A stretch of DNA of 64,000 nt from Ficedula albicollis. Lineage: Eukaryota > Chordata > Aves > Passeriformes > Muscicapidae. The number at the start of each line of letters is the position of its first letter. The first letter of the stretch is position 1. The stretch is taken from assembly GCF_000247815.1 (NCBI RefSeq), contig NC_021677.1, positions 10,772,803-10,836,802 on the forward strand. The letters are read 5' to 3'. The position numbers were made by a program, and so were the translations under genes. The notes below the pieces were generated by a model. The model did not search any database and had not been told where the DNA came from. It was given only the letters and a program-made list of their open reading frames with translations. Shown in pieces: positions 48,201-59,980 of this stretch.

Positions 48201-48516
48201 CATCTTCGGGTGCTTTTGGCCTGAGGGAGGTGTTCCTTTATGAGCTGCATTAGTCAGGAGAAAAGGGGAAGGTTTCAAAACAAAACCAAAGTTCAAACTT
48301 GAGGGGGGAAAAATAAAAAAAAAAACCAACAAAACCAAAACTTCTTGAACTAAGATTTTATTCTGGGGCATGTAGCTGCAGGCATGTGCAAAGGCACAGT
48401 GAGTGTTGGGGTGTAAGGTTTGCTCAGAAGGGAGCTCTCAAGCTTCCTGCATGGTTGACAAGTACTGACTCCTCTGCTTGAGACCTGCACTCTGCCAGGA
48501 AGTTTTCCAGCTGAAG
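45279..48516. other. Intergenic, no gene seen
   Basis: Unique-looking sequence with a TA-rich stretch around 46165-46192. No supported coding or RNA feature. Confidence 0.55.
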
Positions 48517-48658
48517 TGGACGTGTTCCTACCACTGAGACAAAACAGCTTACTGAACTTCAATGAACTTGCAGAAAGTATCTGAAAATGGACGTGATCCT
48601 ACCACTGAGATAAAACAGCTTACTGAACTTCAATGAACTTGCAGAAAGTATCTGAATT
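48517..48658. repeat. 71-bp tandem duplication
   Basis: Two units starting TGGACGTG (48517 and 48588), with differences GTTCCTA/GATCCTA and GAGACAA/GAGATAA. The end of the second unit overlaps the next tandem repeat. Confidence 0.93.
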
Positions 48659-48730
48659 TTTTTTGCTCTGAAAGCCTTTTCACCATAGAAAGTATCTGAA
48701 ATTTTTTTGCTCTGAAAGCCTTTTCACCAT
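48643..48730. repeat. 44-bp tandem duplication overlapping the 71-bp one
   Basis: AGAAAGTATCTGAA, a T-run and CTCTGAAAGCCTTTTCACC are repeated at 48643 and 48687. Together with the 71-bp pair this is a nested, stepwise duplication cluster. Confidence 0.93.
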
Positions 48731-50684
48731 GCAAGTGAATGGAATGCACAGGACTTGTGACTCATGGCAGGAAACTGCAGAGCAAAATGAGGGCACCACA
48801 CAGTCAAGAGTCACAAGGCTGCTCCTGAGCACCTGGCCTGCCCAGAAGGATGCTCAGGGGGATCCTTTGGGCTGCAGCTGCATGAGGAGCCTGCTGAGAA
48901 TTGTTCATGGAGCAGGCAGCAGCTCTGCTGGGTGAACACATCAGCAGCAGTGGCCTGTGCAGCCTTACTCTCCCTCCTGCCAGCACAGGTTAAATATTCA
49001 TACAGGTGGATGCTAATCCTCTGGAAAGGGAGCAGACAGGACAGCAATTTAGAAAGCATTGTCCAGTTACAGTACAACTTGACCTCTGTTGTCTATTTAT
49101 TTATTTATTAAGAGTGATGGAGGCTGGTTTAAATAAGAGCATGCTTTTAGTTCCTCTGTGCTTTGTTATAAGTGCTATCAGCCCCAGCTCTCGTGTATGA
49201 AAAAGGAAGTCCAAATAAAATGTAATTATAGCATAGAGTTAGCTTTCCTCCCCACTTCAAAGCTTGGAATCTGGTTGTTTTCACAGTTTGTAAAAATTCA
49301 TAATGTTGTCAGGCCTGGTGAAGCAATACCCACTTCTGTGTAGCTGAGCACCTTCTTTCCACACTTTTCTTCAGAGGAGGGAATTCCTGACCCTTGTGAG
49401 GACTGTAAAGGCTCAAGGGGTCCTTGGAGTGGTCAGCAGTTCAGGCAGGGCTGAAGTTTGAACACTGGTGTGTGTTTTATGCCATAAACTTCCTGGTGGT
49501 GACTGGGGCAGCAGCTGGAGCTGTGGCTCTGCACTGGGCTCAGGGACACCCACTGGACCTGTGTGCTCTGTGCCAGTCCACAGAGGTCACCCTGAGGCTC
49601 AGCAAAGTGCAAAGCCAAGCAGGCAGGGTGCAGAGACAGAGGAAATAATTGCAACAGCATCAGGCCACAAAGGGGTGGTGAGGGGTGGCACTTGTGCTCA
49701 CTGGGGTTTGCCTGCTTGCACCATGTTAAGCTGGAAGTGGAAAGATGTAATGCTCCACCTCAAGAGATATCCAGGCCCCCTGGAAACATTTATAGCTGTT
49801 GAAGTTCCTCTGTTCAGAGCAAGCCAAAAATATTGGTGTGCTTTTGATGACTGTGTCCCTATTCATATGTCAAAAAATGCCTACCTCTTAAATGACCTTC
49901 TGCAGGCTGCTAGAAAGTGCCAGGGAAGGGTCCTTATACATTGGTATAAATTATGTATTATGTGTATGTAGTAGAAATACACTTGAATACAACATTACTG
50001 ATGTTGTATCTGCCATCTGATTTTGAAAAAATCAGCATAAACAGAGGAGAAAATGTTTCCTATTTTAAACTCTTTGATTACTCGCCTGTGAACAGTTTAT
50101 GAATCCAGTTGGCCTGCTGTAAATCTGGGAGGGATTCTTTGGACAAAGTACCTAGTGTATTTTGTACTGTTTTAGCTGAAAACAAGTCATCTTTTTAATT
50201 ACCACTTTGAAATGATGTCCACTGGCTACATTCAGCAAAATTTTACATGCATGTTGGGAGGTGTTAGGAGCAGCCTGAAAACAAGACTATTTGCTCTGAA
50301 GAGAAAACTTTCATCAGAGAAAAGGGAGATTATTTGGGATTGATATTGACCTGGTAGTTATTTCTGGAGGGCAAATAAAGTGGGGAAAAATCAATTCTGC
50401 CCCACAGCCTATGTTGGTGAGTAGGGAATGGACATTGCACAGAAAAAAGAAAGTACAGAGCAAGGGCTCCCTTGCTCTCTGGGATGCATTTGCAGGGGAA
50501 GTTGGTGGCTGAAAAGCCTGAAAAGCTTGGTCATCACCTTCATTCTCTTCCCTGGGCCTCCAGGTGGGAATAATGCTGTGCTCCCAACCATTGCCCAGCA
50601 CCCCAGGAGCATCCTGGGCTGGGGGAAGGTAAGAGCTGCCCTGCATGGGGAGCAGTGCCACATCTGCAGCTTTCCAGCCTGCCA
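48731..50684. other. Intergenic, no gene seen
   Basis: No supported gene. A short (TTTA)n stretch lies near 49097-49110. Open frames around 49424-49971 lack domains. Confidence 0.55.
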
Positions 50685-50704
50685 GAGCAGCCAGTGGCAG
50701 CACA

Positions 50705-50779
<75 letters not shown>

Positions 50780-50797
50780 GCAGCCAGTGGCAGCACA
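50685..50797. repeat. 20-bp direct repeat flanking a poly-G run
   Basis: The same 20 bases (GAGCAGCCAGTGGCAGCACA) occur at 50685-50704 and 50778-50797, immediately on both sides of the G run. This suggests a minisatellite whose middle was replaced by G, or a duplication with a homopolymer insert. Confidence 0.95.
50706..50778. repeat. Homopolymer of 73 G
   Basis: An uninterrupted G run, which is extraordinary for a vertebrate nuclear locus. Two-colour Illumina chemistry reports absence of signal as G, so this may be a base-calling or gap-filling artefact. If real, it is a strong G-quadruplex former. Poly-Gly and poly-Pro open frames across it are meaningless. Confidence 0.98.
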
Positions 50798-50886
50798 AGG
50801 GTGTCCCCAGCAATTTGGGGTTGGCAGGGCAGGAAACCAGAGCTCAGCCAAGCCTGGCAGAAGGGAAGAGCCATCCCAGGCTCAGG

Positions 50887-51158
50887 AGGGTGGTGGGGTG
50901 GCAGGAGGGATGTGCAAGGAGCAGTTGTCCCACCAAGGCAGAGTCCCACAGGACATCTGGGGCACGCTCAGAGTGGATTTGTTCAGCCTCTGCCCAAGGC
51001 AGCCCCAGGGACTCGCTGGCAGGGGCAGGGTGGTGGGGTGGCAGGAGGGATGTGCAAGGAGCAGTTGTCCCACCAAGGCAGAGTCCCACAGGACATCTGG
51101 GGCACGCTCAGAGTGGATTTGTTCAGCCTCTGCCCAAGGCAGCCCCAGGGACTCGCTG
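50887..51158. repeat. 140-bp-period tandem duplication
   Basis: Two apparently identical 132-bp copies (50887-51018 and 51027-51158) are separated by an 8-bp spacer. It lies about 110 bp from the poly-G run, so the locus is a local repeat hotspot. No gene is supported. Confidence 0.93.
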
Positions 51159-54100
51159 TGTCCCCTGGGGATTGCTCAGACACTGGAGTGGATGTTCAGG
51201 GCTCTGCTGGAGCAGAGCTAAGCCCAACAGCACACAGCTGTTTGACCATCTTAGAAAGCCTAGCTGTGGAGAGGAATTTTTTCCTTGTTGATTTGTATGA
51301 TTTTCTTTGGAGAGCGATGGTCCTTTGGGCTCTCTGCTTTTTCACTCATCTGTTTTAAAAGCCCCATTTTGGGACATCCCAATCCTTTCAGCCAAGAAAA
51401 GCTGGATTCTGCTCCTGGCTTGCTCAGAAATGGTTGCTCAAGAGCAAAATGAAGCATTCCTGTCAGGAATTGGATGCACCACATCCAATGTGCTCCTGGG
51501 GTCAGAGGAATAGGTCTTGGGCTCGCAGAGAAATCCTCCTCATGGCAGACCATGACGTCAGTGCAGGAAGGGCCCATCCAGCTCTTCATTCCAATAGGGA
51601 ACACAGCAGCCAGGTGATGTGTCCAGCAACAGAGAGCTTTGTAAACTTCCTGCTCAGCTCGAGGACAGAATAAATAGCTCCATGAGGTCTGCTTAACAAA
51701 GCCAAATTGCACACCTCTCCGTATTGCAGAGCTGCTCTGGTTAAGGGGCTGTCAACATTTCCCATCTGGATGGATGATTTAGCTGCTTTCCTTCACATCA
51801 GGGTGTTTGACTTACCCAGAGCTGCTACAAGACTCTGTTTTTATGGAATATAATTTTCATCCACTGGCTATGTCATCCCTGGGCTTGAAAAAGGAGTTTT
51901 AAGCAGTATTAGAGTAGAAGGATAATGAATATTTAAACACATAATTTTGCAAACCTCTGGAGAATAAGAAGAAACTTCGAGGCGGACACACACAGAGTCT
52001 GGAGATGGCAAACATTCTCCCCTCCTTGCCTTTAGTTGTAAAAGGATCCATGGGATTGAACAATTACTCATGAGGGTCTGGCTCCCCAGCTTTCTGCCCC
52101 CCCAGCTTTCTGCTGCCCGCCGGATGCGCAGTGTTTGTGCAGAAAGCAAACTTATTGCACTGTGTAATAAGATTTGAATGCAAACATTTAATTAACATTA
52201 TCTGTTCAGAAGCATTGTTTAAACAGCAGTTAACCTTTCTGTGACAAAGCTGAATGGAGCTTTGAAACTTCCAGGAGGCTGGGTTTTCTGTCCTGCTGAC
52301 CAGTGCCATGGATTGATGTGCTGTTGATACAACCGCTTTCTCAGGTTTCACCTGTGCAAGTCTGGGATGGAGAAGTAACTTCATTCATTTGGCCCATACT
52401 GATTCAGTTGAATGCTAATATTTTGACCTTATCCCCTAGGAAATATTCTTCCCATTGCACAGACTTGGAAAGCACGGCCATCCCTGCGTTCTGAGCCACA
52501 TTTATGACAAGCTTTCACAAAGATATTATTTCACACCTAAATACGTGAACGTTGGCCGTTAACACTTTCTGTGCTACCAAAAATAAGATGTGAGTCCTCA
52601 TTGCTCTGTAGCTTTTGAGTGCTCCTTTGTATTTTTCAGCACCCTGAGGGGTACAGTTCTGCCTGCCCCCTAACCCAGGAGGGACAAGGATGTGAGTCCT
52701 GCCTGCAGCTGACCTCACCTGGGCTTGACACAGGCGTGATCCATCACAGAGGATAAAGATGCAGAGCTACTTACAAAAAAAAATATTACAAGCTTAAATA
52801 CAAAGGTGTTTGAGCAAAGAGCTCCTTTAATGGCTTTGTGCATCTGAAGCCCCATGGTGGATCCAGCAGGCCCTGTTAAGGAGGAGTGTGGAGAAGCTGA
52901 GCATTGCTTATGCACTGACTGACCCACATAGTCTAACTCAGTGATCACTGAGGTGGAATCTGCCTGGTTATCTCAAGGAGGAGGAAGAAACTGGGCTAGG
53001 AATTATGTTTTGTGAAAATACAATACAAATTCCTAACCCAGTTTTCAGCTGGGAGAACATGTTATTGTTGAACAATTGATACCACTTCATGGAAGCTTAT
53101 TTTCTGTGCCTTAAGGGAAATTCAATTAAGTGAACTTCTATTTTAGAACACTGCTCTTTCCTGTCACTGATGAAGCAATAACAGTTGCAGAACATGGGAT
53201 TTTCTGGGAGTGTTGGTTGTTGCTCTCATTTATATTAATTTTTCAGCCTCTATTTGAATCTTATCTATAATACCCTCTGAGAGAGCTGACTGGAGATCTA
53301 AATGATTTCACTGGTGACTCCAGGCTGCTGTGTGCTTGCTGCCACAAGGCAAGGAGAAAGGCATGTCCCACAGCTGCAGGAGGTAGTGCTGGAGGTGCTG
53401 TGGCCCCAGTGGATAGGGCTGTACGTCACAGCAGCTGAGGTTTGTGGCATGCTGTACCCATAGGCTCTTGCTGACATCCAGAGGGGCCTGTTCCTCCACA
53501 TAGTGAACTGCTTCTGTCACCATCCAGCCCAGAAACCAAAATGTTCACAAGTGGTGCAAGTCCATTGTCTGGTGTTTGCATTTTCTGAGCTGTAATGAGC
53601 ATGGAAAGGCAGAGATTTGAATCTCACACGAGGAGAAGTGTCAGGATTGGGGATTAATTCTCTGTGAAATAATTTTGGTGATGGGATGTGCTGCCAGGAC
53701 ACAAGACTCTGCATTCCTCAAACACCCCAGATTCCCACAAACTGCAAGGACAGGACTGTGTAGGCAAGGAATGCAGCATGAACTTGTCAACTTTTGAGAG
53801 AAGGATACCTTAGCACCTTAGTGGGATGGTCTCGAGAGCCTGCTGTGCCGAAAAGGTGACCCTTCCAGGACTGGGACCATTTCTAGAATGCTGGGTCTTA
53901 GTGCAGGGCACGTTTTTATAACTGACTCCTATAAAAGGCTAAATACCAGGTTAATTAGGCTTGATTGACGGTGCTGACAGAGTCTTAATTGAATCACTGT
54001 GAACAATATCAGTGTTGCATAACTCTATTTCCATCGAAATCACCAGAAATTATGATATTTTCGTTGTTCCTTGTAAGAGATGAAGGTCTGACAGCTTGTT

Positions 54101-55640
54101 CCCATTTCCAGTACTGCTGGTTCATCCCTTTGTCCATAATTCTGAGCTTTCTACCCCATTCCCATCTCTCTCTGGTTCTCTGTTCTGCTTGCTTAGCACT
54201 GACATTTTGGCTCATTCTGTGTCATGCTGTACTGTGCTTTTCCTGTCCCTCCATCCAGCCACAGAGGTACAAATGTGCAGCCCATCAGCAAGGATGGATC
54301 CTGCAAAACAACACCTACCACAAGCTTGGATCTGGTGTATCTGCTGTTCAGCACCTGTTTTTGGGGGTTTTTAATGGAGACTGAGTCCCTGGGCAGAAGT
54401 CATTCAAGCAGGGTGGAAATCCAGCCTGAGGCAGGGCTGCTCCAGGATGCTGGCAATCCATATGGCTCCTGGGTGCTGATTAATTGCTGGGCCTGGAAGA
54501 GTTAAAGGGAATGCAAGGCCTGGTCTCCTGCCTGTCTGTCTGTAAAAGGGGGGCACTCCATGCCAGCCTTTGAGTCATGCAGGCAGCACAAGCCAGGGCA
54601 AGGCTCTGCTTGCTGCACAAATCCTGGGAGCAGCTCTCTGCTCTCTCCTCTTCCATACCTGCGGGTCCAAAGGCAGGAATTGCTCGGGTGAGCTTTGGAA
54701 CTTCAGCCTGCTGGGCTCCTAGGCAGAGGACAGCAGCAGGGGATGCCTGCTGTCCCCTCCTGTCACCAGATATCTGGGGAGCAGGCAGAACAAGCCTGGC
54801 TTTGTCTGACCTTATGCCACCCATGGGTCACCTCAGGAACAGGAAATTCCCAGCTGTTTCCCAAACAGCCCAAATCTGGAAATGGTGCAAGGGGAACTTA
54901 ACCTGGACATGGTAACTGGGATCTGGCCTGAAATCTCCTCTTCAACTCAAGAAATAGTTTGCTGTCTCTGTCTAAATGTTTTTGTCTGTCTCTGCTTAAA
55001 AGCTTTAAATAATGTCACGGAACTACTCACACATCCCACACTGCAAAACAGATAAACAGTGAGAGGAGCTGAGCGTGTTTAACAAGCTGGAGCACAACCA
55101 AAAAAGACACAAAGCCTGTGATCAACTTGGTAGCACACAGGAGCCACAGAAGGGTGATCACAAGGGTTGACTCAAGTTCTGCTCCCTCTCCTGCTTTCTT
55201 ATCCCATTGTGCATCCCTGATCTCCAAGTTAATCATTCTCTGATGACTTAGGCTTGATCAAGCCTTCAGCTCGTGTTGCTGCCATTTCAGGGAACTTGTG
55301 GATCAAGTTCTCAGGATCTTGAAAGAGCCGCTGTATCTGGAGATCCCATTTCTTAGGCTGCAGTTCTTGTCTGTTCCCGTAACTGCCCTCTCGCCCTCTT
55401 GCTCTGTGTTCATACTCAGCCCTCGTGATGCAGAAGGAGGTTTTGTGGGACACTACCAGAAGATTGCAATCTTCTTATCTCTCATTCCAGACTATCCTGA
55501 AATGACTCCCTCTTTCTTCTCTTCTCATTTCACAACATAAGCATTTCACAGAGGAGGTGACATCTTTCAGTGCTTTAGCATTTCATCTCCCTATGTCTTC
55601 ACATTTTTTTCCACTTTCTCATCTGCATGTTACCAACTTA
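51159..55640. other. Intergenic, no gene seen
   Basis: Unique-looking sequence. Short open frames only, on both strands, none with a domain. No repeat family is recognised by eye. Confidence 0.55.
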
Positions 55641-55649
55641 ATTATGCTG

Positions 55650-55880
55650 CACAATGACTTTAAAGAGGCAAACTCTAACAAAAGCTAACGAGGATGTTTC
55701 TTGGCAGTTGGTCATTGTTTTGCCTTGGGCCCATAACTTTGCTTGCTGCTCTCCACTGGGCGCTGAAGCTGTTCTTGTGTTTAAAGATAATTGCTCCGAG
55801 CAAGATTATATCATATTTTCTGTCCATGCTTTCAGGAGGGTTTAATGCTGTATAATCTGCCCATTACAACCACATCTCCA
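55650..55880. other. Possible conserved non-coding element
   Basis: AT-moderate sequence dense in unrepeated factor-like words (GATAA, TAAT, TTTAAAG, GGGCGC). It has no coding signal and no sign of transposon origin. This is a judgement from texture only. Confidence 0.2.
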
Positions 55881-57269
55881 GACAATAGCAGGCTGCAGAA
55901 CACAGTGTGATAAAGTGCTAGCAAATCTTGTTCGTGTTCATTCCCTGTCATTATGTTTAGGTTCTAATGGTTTAAGAGCACACAGAAATTTTTTAAAAAT
56001 GGGGCTCAAATTAGTGGATGCAGATGCACCCAGTTTTCTTCACCCAAAGCCAAAGATGACATGGACTCTAGAAGAGGTGCATGATATTTTTCTGAATGTC
56101 TGTCAAAGCAGCATAAGCCTAAGTGATATCTTGCTATCTAATGATGCATATTGACTAACCGTGTTGATGTGACTGAACCAATAACTGCAGCAGCTGCCTT
56201 CTTCTCCAGGGAATTTCAGGTACATTTCTGAAGCTTAGTGTGCCCTGTCTTTTTATGGTCCATTTTCCACAAGCAGTATCATGATGCTCATTTCTCATTT
56301 CATTTCAGCAGAGCAATTTCTCATGATTTACTTTCCTTCTCTGAGCATGGCTGAAGTATTCAAATTTTGAGGAGAAGTGACTTTGCCTCAGTTTCCTGTC
56401 TTGTCAAAGATATAGCCAATGTTTAAAGACTCAGGAAGTTGTGTTTCTTGAAAGACCAGTTCCTTTAAATTCCTGCACACATATTTAATTTCTGAGTGCC
56501 ACGTGTCAGTTAAGTCCTGAAAACATGGTGAAGACATATTATTTCCACATGGGTCAGAACCATCTTTTGCCAGACTAGGAAGGATCTGATCTTGTCTCAA
56601 ATTGTACTCCTGGTTCCTAGAAATACTCTTGCTAGGAGATAAGGAATATGATGTAACCATGGATGTCCCCTGGGTATTCTGGATTGAATGAAATCCTCCT
56701 TGTCTACCATGAGAGTGCTGGTAGAATAAAAATTCCAGATGGGCTAATCATAACACAAACATTCACTGAGGTTTCAAGCTGGGACATCTGGGAGAACAAC
56801 TATGGAGCAAAATGCTAAAAGGAAGAGGTGCATTCATCCTAAGTGGGGCAGCTTTCACCCCAGAGTGGCCGGGGAAGTGCTGTCTTCGTTTGGCCAGCAA
56901 TAATTAATGGCAGGAATTCCCAGCCAGCCCACTCTTGGACCTGAAGGTGAGCTCATGAAGGTTCCTGCTGGGGGTGAGAGGGGTCTCTTGAGGAGCCTTA
57001 TCCCTGGAGAAGGGCACTGTGGGAATCTCTGGTGCTTGGGTGAGGCTTTATAGTGATATTCCCTGTTTGTCTTCATTGATGTTTAAATTTATCATGTGGG
57101 GAACGGAGCCGACCTTGAGCTTGCTCTATGTGCCATCTACAGGTGTACAGGGGTGAGAGAGGCTTCTCCTGCTGCTGAAACCATCCTCATGCTTGGTGCT
57201 TAATGTAAACAGTGTGTTTAGAAATGTATTGTCTGTGGCAGACCTGACATCACAACCAAATCCTTTAAA

Positions 57270-57420
57270 ATAAAATGTTTAGGGGGAATCGTGTGTCAGC
57301 TGCCTAGCGCTGAAATGTATGGAATGGAATTAAGCAAACCTTTTCTTAATTAAAAAAATGAAAATGGATTCTGAACTTTATCTAAGGGTCGCTTTGGGAT
57401 GATTTTTAGACAGAAAAAAT
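57270..57420. other. Possible conserved non-coding element
   Basis: Contains TTAATTAA, AATTAAGC and CAGCTG, with CpG-containing words such as TAGCGCTG in an AT-rich context. Non-coding. Inferred from texture only. Confidence 0.2.
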
Positions 57421-59139
57421 CTTGGCTTTCTGGCAGGACAGCTGTGAGGGAGTGTTCTATTCATTAGAACACAATTTGTCCAAGAAAATACGTTCCAAGT
57501 CCTAATCAATTTAGATGAAAACTTGCTGGACAGGGTTCAAGCAGGCCAGCTATGGAGTCTTATAAAGCCAAACCCACATGTCTCAGTGGGCAAGAGGCAA
57601 GATAATCTTAGCTTACAATGGAATGTTTAAATTTATACAGCTAAGACACTGACATAGGCACGAGGATTGGTTCTTTTGTGATGTTTTTTTTTTTTATCTC
57701 ATCACAAAGATGGGTTAGAATTTTTAAGAAGAATTGGAATTTTTAAAAAGAGGAAAATATCCCTTTAAGATCTAATCACTCATGCTGAATGGACTGTGGC
57801 CAGATTCATCCTTTCTTTAGCATCTATAGAAAGATTTTTGGAAAAGACCAGCTTCCAGAGCACTAGGAAGGGAGGTGTGCCTCCAAATAAAGGTCCTTGG
57901 CATCACAGGCTCTTGTGGAGTTTTATAATTCCCATCTGTATGAGGATATTTTTTTTTAATGAGCTGCTTCAGCAGTGGAAATGGAGCAGTTTGGAGGAGC
58001 TGTTGCACAGTGAGCCCCTGGGAAGGTGACACCATGCACAGCATTGTTCTGCTGCTAAATGCAGGCTCTTTAGGATGACACATCGCTACCGAGCACAGAA
58101 AACCACAGCTCAACACACCCCCAGCCCCCCTGGGGTTAATGGTAACTATTTTAGGGCTTGCTTTTCTGTCATTCAGCTAGTTTCTCCATTATTGCAGCTG
58201 GTAGCTTTAAAACAATGTATTTGCAGATCCTTGCAAATTCCCATAGGGATGAGATGTATAACCTGAGCAGTCTTTAGCCTGGGGAATATTTCATTTCTTA
58301 ATCTGAAATGGTTTTCTGACTTGCAGAGTCTTAGCTAAGGTTAATCTCCATCACAAGCATGAATCAAGGGTGCCTTTCACAGTAACTTTCAATGCCTGGT
58401 AGGAAGCAAAAGGTTGGTCTCTGAAGTGCCAGTTCACATCACCCCTTCACCAGTGGATCCTCTGCTCTCCTGCATCTGTAGCTGGGAAGGGTCAAACACA
58501 ACATTTCTTTTCTCTCATGACTCTCTTCTGGCACTGGAAAGCCTTCACTGACTTCAGAGGGGGAAAGAAATTCTTTCTAGCTGGAAGTGGCCCTGTCTGC
58601 ACCATAGGGCAGCCCCTCAGTCCCAAACTTGCTACTCACCAGCCTCCTGCTATCCAGGGCCTGAGACCTGAGGCAGGAGCTGTCTTTTCTCATCACGACT
58701 CCTGTGATTTCAGGGGGCACTGAGACTCCCCTTCTGCCAGTCCTGCTCCTCCTGCTTTGTCCAGAACCACCCCCCTGCACCTGCATCCCCCCTGGACCTA
58801 GGGAGGGATTTACCAGCCTGGCTGGGGCTGGATGTGAAGGAGAAGGATCTTACAGTATTGTTAAGCAACTTGTGGTTGAAGTCACAAACTCTGGAGAGTT
58901 CTTGACTACTGTAAACGCCAGCGGCTCCTTGTCCCGCAGCCTCTTCCTTCCTTCACGCCCTGCTCTGCCAAGTCAGCCACCTGAGACTCTGCTTACTGCT
59001 CTTGTTTTCCCTGGCTCTTCTCACTTGTTTACTTAAAAGCCTCTTTCCCTCCCCTCCCCTTCATTTGAATTTCTTGCAGGAGGGTCTTGTAAGGACACCT
59101 ACTTTAATCAGAATTTCCTGTGAATTAATAGGCAGCTGC

Positions 59140-59154
59140 TTTTTTTTTTTTTTT
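59140..59154. repeat. T15 homopolymer
   Basis: A poly-T tract, possibly the antisense tail of an old retrotransposed fragment. I cannot identify a source. Confidence 0.9.
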
Positions 59155-59276
59155 GAGTTTTACAAGTTTTGAAATAAAAATGTGATCATTTCTTCATTGC
59201 CCCTTCCCCGAACTCTGCTTTCAACAAACCCTTTTCTTACGGAAAGCTGTGGTTTTAAAGGCCCAGTTTAAAAGGC

Positions 59277-59299
59277 AGAGGAGGAGGAGGAGGAGGAGG
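59277..59299. repeat. (AGG)n microsatellite
   Basis: About seven AGG units. The apparent poly-Arg or poly-Leu open frames over it are spurious. Confidence 0.93.
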
Positions 59300-59689
59300 G
59301 GTACTTTGGATGCAGCAGGACAGCCTGTCACCCAAGGGAAAGCAGACAACACATTGCTGAGGCTGGCTGCGTGTTTTTGTTTAAAAAAGCACTCCAGACT
59401 CAAACCACCTGTGAGTAAGTCTGGCTGGCTGATTTAGTAGGGCCTAGTGCAAGGTGTCCTGTCAAAAGCCACGCTTATTTTCACAGAGGCAAATGAATCA
59501 GGTTTTATGTGGCAGGGCGACAGCTTGCTGGGACAGGCTCGTTAAAGCTCTGTAGAACAAACTGAGTGAGAGGTGCAACATTTCCTTATCCAAACCCAGG
59601 GAACTGAGACAGGCCTCCTATGGAAAAGTGAGTCACATTCCTCGTGGTACATTCTGTTCATTCTGTTAGAATAAACATGAGTGTTTGTT

Positions 59690-59980
59690 TGCTGAGTCCA
59701 TCAGCATCCAGACCTAAACTTGATTAGCAGGACTCGCACTCGGCTCTCGTGCGCCCCGCTGTTTGCTCGCTCCGTTGTATAACAGCACCACTCGTGTCAG
59801 CCTGCCATTCCAAGAGGAAATAACAGCACTTCCCTCATTTCTTTCAAATCCATCCCAAATTTCTATAAAAGACATCAAAGCAATTACCCTGATACTTCCC
59901 GTGCTTTCCAGATGACTCATCTTTTAGAGAAGCTGCTGGAAAATAAGGCGCGACCGAGGTTCCTTCATTCCAGGGTTTGA
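59690..59980. other. Possible conserved non-coding element with CpG cluster
   Basis: A cluster of CpGs (about 59730-59790, words like CTCGTGCGCC, GCTCGCTCCG) followed by AT-rich sequence with GATGACTCATC, an AP-1/bZIP-like site, near 59910. No coding signal. Confidence 0.25.

Noticed and set aside
50428..51358. Long open frames with poly-Gly (+) or poly-Pro (-) tracts
   Set aside because: They exist only because a homopolymer of G has no stops in any frame. All three frames on both strands stay open across it.
53920..53950. CCTATAAAAGGC TATA-like motif
   Set aside because: No following exon, no CpG cluster, and such words are expected by chance in 64 kb.
59221..59437. Poly-Arg (+) and poly-Leu (-) open frames
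   Set aside because: Explained by the (AGG)n microsatellite at 59277-59299.
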